Notes under the pieces: generated by a model
The model's database searches: none
The model's input: the letters and a program-made list of their open reading frames with translations, nothing else
What the model was told of the DNA's origin: nothing
Made by a program: the position numbers and the translations under genes
Origin: Beijerinckiaceae bacterium
Lineage (GTDB): Bacteria; Pseudomonadota; Alphaproteobacteria; Rhizobiales; Beijerinckiaceae
Direction of reading: 5' to 3'
Assembly (NCBI GenBank): GCA_019745195.1
Contig: JAIETL010000023.1
Span: forward strand, 1-64,000
Length of the DNA stretch: 64,000 bases
Shown: piece after piece, positions 50,989 to 58,845 of the stretch
Numbering within the stretch: position 1 is the first letter of the stretch
Layout of the letters: each line of letters starts with the position of its first letter

Positions 50989-51999
50989 ATGGCGCAAAAG
51001 CTAAAGCCGGCAAGGGCCAACGGCGCAAGGCCTCAGGCGACCGCGCTCTGGTATGTCGGCCCGCGTGAATGCGCCCTGAACGCGGTGGCGCTGCCGGAGC
51101 CTGGCCCCGATGACTGTTTCGTACGCACGCTCTGGAGCGGCATCAGCCGCGGCACCGAGCGCCTCGTCTTCGAGGGCCGCGTGCCCGATAGCGAGCGCGA
51201 ACGGATGCGCGCGCCATTCCAGGACGGCGATTTCCCGTTTCCGGTGAAATACGGCTACTGCGCGGTCGGCACGGTCGAGGCCGGCCCCGCCGACATGCTG
51301 GGCAGGACGGTGTTCTGCCTGCACCCCCATCAGGACGTCTTCGTTGTGGCGCGCGAGCGGCTGACGCTCGTGCCTGCTGCACTGCCGGCGCGCCGGGCCG
51401 TGCTCGCGGCCAATATGGAAACCGCGCTGAACGCGCATTGGGATGCCGGCTCCGGCCCGGCCGACCGGATCGTGGTCGTCGGCGGCGGCGTGCTCGGCCT
51501 TCTCGTCGCATGGCTCGCGGCGCGGCTGCCGGGCGCGGAGGTGACGCTGGTCGATGTCGCGCCCGAGCGGGCGGCGCTGGCGGCATCGCTGGGCTTTGGC
51601 TTCGCTTTGCCGGCGAATGCCCCGACGGACGCCGATCTCGTCTTCCACGCAAGCGCCAGCGCGCCAGGCCTCGCGACGGCGATCGGTTGCGCCGGCTTCG
51701 AGGCCCGCATCGTCGAATTGAGCTGGTATGGCGAGGGCGCGGTCTCAGCCCCGCTCGGCGGCGCATTCCATGCCAAGCGGTTGCAGCTCGTCTCCTCGCA
51801 GGTCGGCCAGATCGCGCCCTCGCGCCGGCCGCGCTGGGGTTATGCTAGGCGCGTCCAGGCGGCGCTGGCGCTGCTTGCGCAGGACGATCGGCTTGACGCC
51901 ATGATCACGCAGGAGATCGCATTCAAGGATGCCGCGACCGCCTTGACGAGGGTGCTGTCGCCGCACTGGCCCGGGCTGACCGCCGTTCTGCGCTATTGA
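50989..51999 (+). CDS. Medium-chain dehydrogenase/reductase without catalytic-zinc Cys (BchC-like)
   Basis: The 336-residue MDR protein has LWSGISRGTERLVFEGRVP (about 49-67), where classical zinc alcohol dehydrogenases have a Cys ligand but this type has Ser, a NAD(P)-binding VVGGGVLGLLVAWLAARLPG (about 163-182), and LVDVAPERAAL. The pattern recalls the BchC / sugar-dehydrogenase-like branch. It starts the five-gene cluster (MDR, PTPS-like, GT4, methyltransferase, then GTP cyclohydrolase II past one opposite gene). I expect a dehydrogenation of the cluster's sugar or pterin product. The ATG at 50989 has CGGAG upstream. It lies 72 bases before the PTPS-like gene. Confidence 0.82.
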   Translation: MAQKLKPARANGARPQATALWYVGPRECALNAVALPEPGPDDCFVRTLWSGISRGTERLVFEGRVPDSERERMRAPFQDGDFPFPVKYGYCAVGTVEAGPADMLGRTVFCLHPHQDVFVVARERLTLVPAALPARRAVLAANMETALNAHWDAGSGPADRIVVVGGGVLGLLVAWLAARLPGAEVTLVDVAPERAALAASLGFGFALPANAPTDADLVFHASASAPGLATAIGCAGFEARIVELSWYGEGAVSAPLGGAFHAKRLQLVSSQVGQIAPSRRPRWGYARRVQAALALLAQDDRLDAMITQEIAFKDAATALTRVLSPHWPGLTAVLRY

Positions 52000-52070
52000 C
52001 CTGACGCTGCGGTCTTGACCAAGACAGGGCTCTGAGCCGGCGGCCGCCAGCGCACAGGAGCCATAAGCCC

Positions 52071-52472
52071 ATGTTTTCCGTCGAAGTCCGCGACCGCATC
52101 ATGATCGGCCATTCTTTGCCCGATCCGTTCTTCGGCCCCGCCCAGAACATGCACGGCGCGACCTTCGTGGTCGATGTCGCCTTCTTCCGCGAGCAGATGA
52201 CGCGCCAGAATGTCGTGGTCGATATCGGCGCGGCTCTCGATGTTCTCAACAAGACCCTCAAGCCGCTGAACTACCAGAATCTCGACACCCTGCCGCAGTT
52301 CAAGGGCGTGCTGACCACCACCGAATTCCTCTGCAAATACATCTTCGACGCGATGGCGCAGGCGGCGAAATCCGGCGCGCTCGGCGCGGACGGAGCCGGG
52401 CTGGCGAAAATCCGGGTGACGCTGCACGAGACCGATCTGGCGCGTGCGGCTTATGAGGGCGCGCTCGCGTGA
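52071..52472 (+). CDS. PTPS/QueD-fold protein with catalytic residues lost
   Basis: The 133-residue protein has the T-fold of 6-pyruvoyltetrahydropterin synthase / QueD: RIMIGHSLPD (His14), NMHGATFVVDV (His28), LKPLNYQNLDTLP, TTEFLCKYIFD and TLHET (Glu120). Compared with E. coli QueD, zinc ligands His16 and His31 are kept as His14 and His28, but the third His is Ala30, the catalytic Cys is Ala24, and the Asp-His pair is Asn67-Tyr68. It should thus not be an ordinary carboxytetrahydropterin synthase. It may bind a pterin-type ligand or catalyse another step. Its stop overlaps the GT4 start by GTGA at 52469-52472. Alternative: a structural or regulatory subunit. Confidence 0.85.
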   Translation: MFSVEVRDRIMIGHSLPDPFFGPAQNMHGATFVVDVAFFREQMTRQNVVVDIGAALDVLNKTLKPLNYQNLDTLPQFKGVLTTTEFLCKYIFDAMAQAAKSGALGADGAGLAKIRVTLHETDLARAAYEGALA

Positions 52473-53515
52473 GCGAGATCGTCTTCGCGATTCCAGGCGA
52501 TCTCGCGCTGCCGACCGGCGGTTATGCCTACGACCGCAGGCTGCTGGCGGAATGGCGGGCTGCGGGCGTCTCGGCGCGCCATCTTGCCTTGCCCGGCTCA
52601 TTCCCCGATCCGACACCTGACGACCTCATGGAGACAGGCCGCGCGATCCTGTCGCAGCCTTTCGACTGCGCCCTCCTGATCGACGGGCTGGCCTACGGCG
52701 CTTTCCCCGAGAGCATTGCAGCGGGGCTGGCGGGACGCGTCGTCGCTCTGGTCCACCACCCCCTCGGACTGGAAACGGGCCTGCCGCCGGAGCGCGCCGC
52801 CTCGCTCCTGGCGGGCGAAGCGGCCGCCTTGCGCCATGCCAGCGCCATCATCGTGACGAGCGCGACGACGAAGCGTCATCTCGTCGCCGATTTCGGCCTC
52901 GACGAAGCGCGCATCACGGTCGCGGTTCCCGGCGTCGATGCCGCCCCGAGGGCTAGAGGCAATGCAGGCGGCCCTCTCGCTCTGCTCGCGGTCGGCTCGC
53001 TGGTGCCCCGCAAGGGCTACGACGTGCTGGTCACGGCGCTGGCGGGACTGGCCGACAGGGATTGGCGTCTCACCATCATCGGGGCCGACGACCGCGCGCC
53101 GGCCACCACGCAGGCGCTGCGCGCGCAGATCGCGCAAGCCGGCCTCGACGACCGGATCACGCTTGCCGGAGCGGTCCCGGACGCGACGCTCGCCGAGGCT
53201 TACGACCGCGCCGATCTCTTCGTCATGCCCTCGCTGTTCGAGGGCTATGGCATGGTGCTGACCGAGGCGCTGGCGCGCGGACTGCCGATCCTCTGCACCA
53301 CGGGAGGGGCGGCGGCCGAGACCGTGCCGGACGAGGCGGCCGTCAAGGTCGCGCCAGGCGATGCCGACGCCCTTGCAAAAGGGCTTGCGACGCTGATTGA
53401 TGACGCGGCCCGTCGCGCGCGCTTCGGCGACGCCGCATGGGCGGCCGCCGGCTCCCTGCCGCGCTGGCGCGACACGGCGGCGACCGTCGCCGAAATCTGC
53501 CGGAAGGTGATGTGA
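52469..53515 (+). CDS. Family 4 glycosyltransferase
   Basis: The 348-residue GT-B enzyme starts at GTG inside the preceding stop. The nucleotide-sugar site is visible: AVGSLVPRKGYDVLVTAL (about 177-194), VPDATLAEAYDRADLFVMPS, and the family E-x7-E motif EGYGMVLTEALARG (about 257-270). The N-terminal acceptor domain begins IVFAIPGDLALPTGGYAYDR. Substrate cannot be read; coupling to the PTPS-like gene suggests a small pterin or related acceptor rather than a polysaccharide. It overlaps the methyltransferase start by one base (TGATG). Confidence 0.88.
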   Translation: MSEIVFAIPGDLALPTGGYAYDRRLLAEWRAAGVSARHLALPGSFPDPTPDDLMETGRAILSQPFDCALLIDGLAYGAFPESIAAGLAGRVVALVHHPLGLETGLPPERAASLLAGEAAALRHASAIIVTSATTKRHLVADFGLDEARITVAVPGVDAAPRARGNAGGPLALLAVGSLVPRKGYDVLVTALAGLADRDWRLTIIGADDRAPATTQALRAQIAQAGLDDRITLAGAVPDATLAEAYDRADLFVMPSLFEGYGMVLTEALARGLPILCTTGGAAAETVPDEAAVKVAPGDADALAKGLATLIDDAARRARFGDAAWAAAGSLPRWRDTAATVAEICRKVM

Positions 53516-54354
53516 TGGGTGGTTTCTCCCCCGACTGGCTGGCCTTGCGCGAGCCTTTCGACCACGCGGCGCGCAATCCGCAATTGCTGGCGGCGGTCGG
53601 CGCACAATTCGCCGCCAAGCCGTCGATCACGGTCGTCGATCTCGGCTGCGGCGCGGGCTCGAACCTGCGCGGCACATTCTCGGCCCTGCCACAGCGCCAG
53701 CACTGGACGCTGGTCGACTATGACGAGCGCCTGCTCGCGGCGGCGCGCGAACGCCTGACCGCCTGGGCCGACGAGGCGCGCGAGCAAGGCGAGGAGCTGG
53801 TGCTGTCAAAGGCCGGCAAGGCACTCACCGTCGATTTCCGCAAGGCCGACCTGAACAAGGAGCTCGAATGGGTTCTGGGCTGGCAGCCCGATCTCGTCAC
53901 GGCGGCGGCCCTGTTCGACCTTGCCTCGAAGCGCTGGATCGAACGCTTCGTCGCGGCGCTGGCGAGCCAGCGCCTGCCGCTCTACACCGTGCTGACCTAT
54001 GACGGTCGCGAGACCTGGAAGCCGCCGCATCCGGCCGACGCGCGCATGCTGGCCGCGTTCAAGCACCATCAGCTCACCGACAAGGGGTTTGGTCCCGCAG
54101 CCGGGCCGGCCGCGACCGAAATCATGGCCGAAGCCTTCCGCAAGACCGGCTTCGCGGTCTCGACGGGCGACAGCCCCTGGCTGATCGAGGACGGCGCGGG
54201 CGCCTTCGCGAATGCGCTGACGGCAGGAATCGCCGACGCCGTGCGCGAAACCGGCCATCTCGACGCCGGGACGATCGCCGACTGGCTCGAAGCGCGCCGG
54301 CAATCGTCCTCGGGGCTGGTCGGCCATCACGATCTGTGGGCCCGGCCGGTCTGA
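53515..54354 (+). CDS. SAM-dependent methyltransferase
   Basis: The 279-residue class I methyltransferase has motif I VVDLGCGAGSNLRGTF (about 43-58) and the acidic motif II LVDYDERLLAAA. The C-terminal part (ATEIMAEAFRKTGFAVSTGD, DSPWLIEDGAG) forms the substrate side. Starts one base inside the GT4 stop, so PTPS-like, GT4 and methyltransferase genes are tightly coupled. It is likely to methylate the product of the glycosyltransferase or its aglycone. Confidence 0.87.
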   Translation: MGGFSPDWLALREPFDHAARNPQLLAAVGAQFAAKPSITVVDLGCGAGSNLRGTFSALPQRQHWTLVDYDERLLAAARERLTAWADEAREQGEELVLSKAGKALTVDFRKADLNKELEWVLGWQPDLVTAAALFDLASKRWIERFVAALASQRLPLYTVLTYDGRETWKPPHPADARMLAAFKHHQLTDKGFGPAAGPAATEIMAEAFRKTGFAVSTGDSPWLIEDGAGAFANALTAGIADAVRETGHLDAGTIADWLEARRQSSSGLVGHHDLWARPV

Positions 54355-54360
54355 GATCAG

Positions 54361-54942
54361 TCAGCCCCGCTTCGGCAGCATCCGCCGCAGCACGCCGTCC
54401 TTGAGGATCAGGTGATGATGCAGCGCGGCCCCGATATGGACGGCCGCGAGCGCGCCGATCAGCCAGGCCAGCCAGCCGTGCAGGGCCAGCACCCGCTTGG
54501 CTGCCGTCTCGCTCGGCGCGGCCAGCGCCGGCAGGTCGAACAGGCCGAAGATGCCCAGCGACGGATAGAGCGAGACGCCGATCCAGCCGAGTAGCGGGAC
54601 GACCAGCAGAAGCCCGTAGAGCAGCCAGTGGACGGCATGCGAGGCCGCCTTCTGCCACCAGAGCAGTCCCGGCTCGTCGGGCGGCGCGCCGCGCAGCAGC
54701 CGGTAAGCCAGCCGCCCCGCCATCAGCCAGAGCAGCAGGAAGCCCAGGAGCTTGTGCGTGCTGTAGAGCGAGTTGGTCAGCCCGTCCCAGACATTCATGC
54801 TGTTGCCGCGATAGGTCATGGCGATGCCCAGCGGTATCATCACGATGACGCCAGCGGCGGTGGCCCAGTGGAGGCGGCGCGCGACAGGGCTGTAGACCCT
54901 TTGGCCAATGCCGGCTGTCGTCATCCGGTCATGGTCATGCAT
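54361..54942 (-). CDS. Cytochrome b561-family protein
   Basis: The 193-residue protein has four membrane helices with paired His residues for two b hemes (ARRLHWATAAGVIV; LYSTHKLLGFLLLW; ALHGWLAWLIGALAAVHIGAALHHH). Bacterial b561 proteins move electrons between quinol and a periplasmic acceptor such as superoxide or a partner reductase. It sits on the opposite strand inside the pterin-like cluster; whether it belongs functionally is uncertain. Start either MHDHDR at 54942 or MTTAGIG at 54924. Confidence 0.87.
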   Translation of the reverse strand: MHDHDRMTTAGIGQRVYSPVARRLHWATAAGVIVMIPLGIAMTYRGNSMNVWDGLTNSLYSTHKLLGFLLLWLMAGRLAYRLLRGAPPDEPGLLWWQKAASHAVHWLLYGLLLVVPLLGWIGVSLYPSLGIFGLFDLPALAAPSETAAKRVLALHGWLAWLIGALAAVHIGAALHHHLILKDGVLRRMLPKRG

Positions 54943-55229
54943 CTGAATCCTCCCGCTTGGCTCTTCGCCGGCATCGAACGGGTCCGCCGGTCGCGACCAT
55001 TCATCTCGTGTTCAACGTGTCATTCCTATACGGGCCGAGGCAACAGATTGGATGGCTGCCGCTTCAGAGCCAATGCGAAGAACCGGATCGCGGTTCCACC
55101 GAGACTGGAACAGTTCCTCCGGCGATACGTTTGGCTCGGGCGGCAATCGCGCCTACATCCGGCGCGACAAGTCGCCCGTATGAGATACATTCCTCCGCCG
55201 GCTTCCGGCGCAATCTGACGGACACTGCA

Positions 55230-56357
55230 ATGCCTAAGTCGCGTACGCTGTTCGGACGCCCGGACGAGACCAGCCTTGTGACGGTCGATCGCGCGCTGGC
55301 GGAGTTCCGCTCCGGCCGCCCGGTCCTGTTGCGCGACGGCGAAAAGCTGGCGCTGGCGATGTCGGCGGAGCTCGCCGACGCCGAACTCGCAGGCCGCCTG
55401 GGCGAGATTGCGGCCGGGCGCGCCCACCTCATCCTGAGCGCCGCGAGGCTGCGCCGCATCGGCGCGAAAGGTCGCAGCGAAACCGGCATTTTCGCCATGC
55501 CTGTCATGGACTTGGCTCGCATCGAGATGCTCGCGCTGAAAATCGACGGCAAGATGGATGCGCCCGTTGCGCCGGCCTCTCCGCTCGACGAAGCCGCGCT
55601 CGAACTGGCGCGCCTGTCGCTGGTCCTGCCGGCGATCGTGCTCGTTCCGGTCACGGCCGAGGCGGTCGCGTCGGAGCCGCTGGTCGAGGTCGAGATCGCG
55701 GCCATCAACGCCTACCGTCAGGCCCAGGTCGCGTCGCTCGCGATCGTCGGCCGCGCCCCGGTTCCGCTCGAGGGCGCGCCCGAAACCGAGTTCGTCGTCT
55801 TCCGTGGCGGTGAAGGCCTGCGCGATCAGGTCGCCATCATCGTCGGCAGCCCCGACCTGTCCGAAGCCGTCCCGGTGCGGCTGCATTCGGCCTGCCTGAC
55901 CGGAGACCTGTTCGGCTCGCTGAAATGTGATTGCGGCGACCAGCTCCGCGAGACTGTGCAGTGGATGGCCGAGAACGACGGCGGCATCCTGCTCTATCTC
56001 GACCAGGAAGGCCGCGGCAACGGCATCTCCAACAAGATGCGCGCCTACAAGCTGCAAAGCCAGGGCTGGGACACCTATGACGCCGACGAGGTGCTGGGCT
56101 TCGATCTCGATCAGCGCCATTTCGATTTCGCCGCCGCGATGCTCAGGCAGCTCGGCGTCAGCCGGGTCACGGCGCTGACCAACAACCCGATCAAGGTCGG
56201 CGCCATCAAGGCGGCCGGGCTGGAGGTCGCGGCGACGCAGCGCGTGCTGGGCCGTCCCAACGTCCACAATGTCCGCTATCTCGCCTCCAAGCGCGACCGC
56301 GCCGGCCACGCCATCGACATGGAAGCGCTGATGGCGCGCGCCGCGCCGAAGGACTGA
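55230..56357 (+). CDS. ribA: GTP cyclohydrolase II with degenerate N-terminal RibB-like domain
   Basis: The 375-residue protein has an intact GTP cyclohydrolase II half (about 190-370): zinc-binding HSACLTGDLFGSLKCDCG with Cys222, Cys233 and Cys235, LDQEGRGNGISNKMRAYKLQ (about 258-277), FDLDQRHFDFAA and TNNPIKVGAIKAAGL. It makes 2,5-diamino-6-ribosylamino-pyrimidinone phosphate, the first riboflavin intermediate. The first ~165 residues resemble the DHBP synthase (RibB) fold but the Mg-binding DDExRE motif is replaced by RDGEKLALAMSAE, so that half is probably dead. The gene follows the PTPS-like/GT/methyltransferase set on the same strand and is a plausible entry enzyme for it, or the general riboflavin one. 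Confidence 0.9.
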   Translation: MPKSRTLFGRPDETSLVTVDRALAEFRSGRPVLLRDGEKLALAMSAELADAELAGRLGEIAAGRAHLILSAARLRRIGAKGRSETGIFAMPVMDLARIEMLALKIDGKMDAPVAPASPLDEAALELARLSLVLPAIVLVPVTAEAVASEPLVEVEIAAINAYRQAQVASLAIVGRAPVPLEGAPETEFVVFRGGEGLRDQVAIIVGSPDLSEAVPVRLHSACLTGDLFGSLKCDCGDQLRETVQWMAENDGGILLYLDQEGRGNGISNKMRAYKLQSQGWDTYDADEVLGFDLDQRHFDFAAAMLRQLGVSRVTALTNNPIKVGAIKAAGLEVAATQRVLGRPNVHNVRYLASKRDRAGHAIDMEALMARAAPKD

Positions 56358-56416
56358 CGCGAGCCGCGCGGTAGCCTCCGGTTGATACGAGGCCCGGCTT
56401 CGGGCACAGCGACGGA

Positions 56417-58777
56417 ATGGCAGCGCTTTCACAGCACGGATCGACCTCGCAGCGCTGGCCTCTGGCCAGCGTTTTTGCGATTGTGTTCGTTGCCTGGTTT
56501 CTGCTGTCCTGGCCCTGGCTCTCGGGCGTCGTCACCATTCCATGGGACGCCAAGGCGCATTTCCATCCGCAGCTCCAGTTCCTCGCCAGCTCCCTGCACA
56601 AGGGCCTGTCGCCGTTCTGGACGCCCTTCGTCTTCGCCGGCCAGCCGCAGATCGCCGACCCGCAATCGCTGATCTTCTCGCCCTCCTTCGCGCTGATCGC
56701 GGCGCTGAACCCGACGCCTGATTTCCGTTGGAGCGACGGCGCGGTGCTGGGCACGCTTCTGGCAGGCGCACTTGCCATCGTCGTGCTGTTCCGCGACCGC
56801 GACTGGCATCCGGCCGGCGCGGTCGTCGCGGCCTTGTGTTTCGCCTTTGGCGCGGCGGCGGCCTGGCGCATCCAGCATGTCGGGCAGGTGCTGAGTCTGG
56901 GCTACTTCGCGATCACGCTGGCGCTGGTGGCCCGCGCGCTGGAGCGTAGCTCGCTGCTCTATGGCTTCGCAGCGGGCGTCTTCGCCGGCTTCATGGTGCT
57001 GGGGCGCGACCAGGTCGCGCTGATCGGCGTCTATGTGCTGGCAGGCCTCGTGATTGCGGCGATCGCGATGGCGCAGCGGCCCTGGCGCGCGCTGAAGGGC
57101 AGCCTCCTCCCGCTGATCGCCGGGGGCGTCGGGGCCGTCCTCGTCGCGACCGTGCCGATCCTGCTGACGGCTTTCTTCGCAGGCGAGTCGAACCGGCCCG
57201 CCATCGACGTGATCGAGGCCGGCAAGGGCTCGCTGCATCCCGCCGCCCTGCTCACGGGGCTCTTCGCCAATCTCTACGGCGCGGCCGGGCCGCTCGACAA
57301 TTTCTGGGGCGCGCCGAGCCCCGCCTGGGAGGCGCGCTTCGGCCCGCTCCAGCTCTATCTCGCGCGCAATATGAGCCAGCTCTATCTCGGGCTGGCCCCG
57401 ATGTTGCTGATCCTCGGGCTCGGCATCATGCGCGGCGCGCTGCTGCGGCGCGAGATCGTCGCGCTCAGTATCGCCGCCCTGATCGTGCTCGTCTTCGCGC
57501 TCGGCCGCTACACGCCGGGCTTTCGCCTGCTCTTCGAGCTGCCGGGAATTGCCTTCTACCGCCGGCCTGCCGACGCGCTCTTCATCCTCGGCGCTCTGCT
57601 GGCGCTGCTGGCGGGCTATCTCACCCACCTGGTGATGAGCGACGATGCGCCCGCCATGCGGCGCGGGCACTGGCTCGCTCTGGCGATGACGGTGCTCGGC
57701 GCGCTCGGTCTCTCGCTCTGGCTCGCCTCGACCGTCGGGCGGCTGCATGTCGCGGCGGTTCCGCTGCTGACGGCGCTGCTCTGCGGCATCCTCAGCGCCG
57801 GCGCCCTCATTGCCGCACGGGGCCTGAGCCTGCAGGGCTCGCCGCGTGCCGCCGCCATGGTGCTGGCCGCGATGCTGACCATCGACCTCTCGGTCAATAA
57901 CGGTCCCAGCGAATCGACCGCCTTGCCCTCGCAGACCTATGACGTGCTCCGCGCCGACAGCGCCAACGAGACGATCGCGCTGCTGAGGCGCGAGACTGCC
58001 CGCACGAAATCCCCCGACCGGCGCGACCGCATCGAACTCGCCGGCATCGATTTCCATTGGCCCAATGCCAGCCTCGTCCACGAACTGGACAACACGCTGG
58101 GCTATAATCCGCTCAGGCTCGGCCTCTACAGCAAGGCGACGGGGGCCGAAGACCATGTCGCCTTGCCCGACCAGCGCAAGTTCTCACCCCTGATGCCGGG
58201 CTACCGCTCGTTGCTCGCCGATATGCTGGGCCTGCGCTTCATCGCCACGGGCGTGCCGGCCGAACAGATCGACAAAGCGCTCAAGCCCGGCGACCTCGTC
58301 CAGATCGCCCGGACGAAGGACGCCTATGTCTACGAGAACCCGCGCGCCTTGCCCCGCGCGCTGCTCGTCCCCAGCGCGCTCAAGGTCGATTTCGACGCGA
58401 TCCTTTCGAGCGGGCAATGGCCGCAGGGCTTCGACCCGCGCAGGACGGTGCTGCTCGACCGCGAGCCGCCACAACGGCCGACAGGCCCGGCCCAACCGGG
58501 CTCGGTGAGCATCACCGACTATGGCACGACTGAGGTGACGTTGGCGGTGGACGCCCCCCATGGCGGCTTCGTCGTGCTCAACGATGTCTGGCACCCCTGG
58601 TGGCAGGCCGAGATCGACGGCAAGCCGGCCGAACTGCTCCGGGCGAACGTGCTGTTTCGGGCCGTCATGGTTCCGCCGGGACGCTCGACGGTGCGTTTCC
58701 TTTTCCGGCCGTTCGCGGGGCTGCACGCAGATATAGGTAGGCGCTTGAAGACGACGCGCGCCACTCCTCCGGGATGA
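56417..58777 (+). CDS. YfhO-family large membrane protein
   Basis: The 786-residue protein has about 12 membrane helices in the first 500 residues (from about 16-36 on) and a large exported C-terminal domain ending in the YfhO-type stretch GGFVVLNDVWHPWWQAEIDG and FRAVMVPPGRSTVRFLFRPF. YfhO proteins are GT-C-like enzymes or transfer factors associated with surface glycan decoration. ATG 56417 lies 59 bases after ribA; cotranscription is possible. Its relation to the preceding glycosyltransferase cluster is unproven. Confidence 0.87.
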   Translation: MAALSQHGSTSQRWPLASVFAIVFVAWFLLSWPWLSGVVTIPWDAKAHFHPQLQFLASSLHKGLSPFWTPFVFAGQPQIADPQSLIFSPSFALIAALNPTPDFRWSDGAVLGTLLAGALAIVVLFRDRDWHPAGAVVAALCFAFGAAAAWRIQHVGQVLSLGYFAITLALVARALERSSLLYGFAAGVFAGFMVLGRDQVALIGVYVLAGLVIAAIAMAQRPWRALKGSLLPLIAGGVGAVLVATVPILLTAFFAGESNRPAIDVIEAGKGSLHPAALLTGLFANLYGAAGPLDNFWGAPSPAWEARFGPLQLYLARNMSQLYLGLAPMLLILGLGIMRGALLRREIVALSIAALIVLVFALGRYTPGFRLLFELPGIAFYRRPADALFILGALLALLAGYLTHLVMSDDAPAMRRGHWLALAMTVLGALGLSLWLASTVGRLHVAAVPLLTALLCGILSAGALIAARGLSLQGSPRAAAMVLAAMLTIDLSVNNGPSESTALPSQTYDVLRADSANETIALLRRETARTKSPDRRDRIELAGIDFHWPNASLVHELDNTLGYNPLRLGLYSKATGAEDHVALPDQRKFSPLMPGYRSLLADMLGLRFIATGVPAEQIDKALKPGDLVQIARTKDAYVYENPRALPRALLVPSALKVDFDAILSSGQWPQGFDPRRTVLLDREPPQRPTGPAQPGSVSITDYGTTEVTLAVDAPHGGFVVLNDVWHPWWQAEIDGKPAELLRANVLFRAVMVPPGRSTVRFLFRPFAGLHADIGRRLKTTRATPPG

Positions 58778-58800
58778 CATAACTCAGTTCAAACAGTCGT

Positions 58801-58845
58801 TCATCCTTGCAAATCTGGAATCAAACTCCATAAATGCAAGGATGA
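58801..58845 (+). promoter_or_regulatory. Perfect 11-bp inverted repeat covering the start of the DUF4143 ATPase gene
   Basis: TCATCCTTGCA at 58801-58811 is repeated in inverse as TGCAAGGATGA at 58835-58845, with a 23-base spacer; the right arm includes the AAGG word and the ATG at 58842. As RNA it would fold the start codon into a stem and reduce translation; as DNA it could be an operator. The loop is AT-rich, unlike the surrounding coding sequence. Confidence 0.6.
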
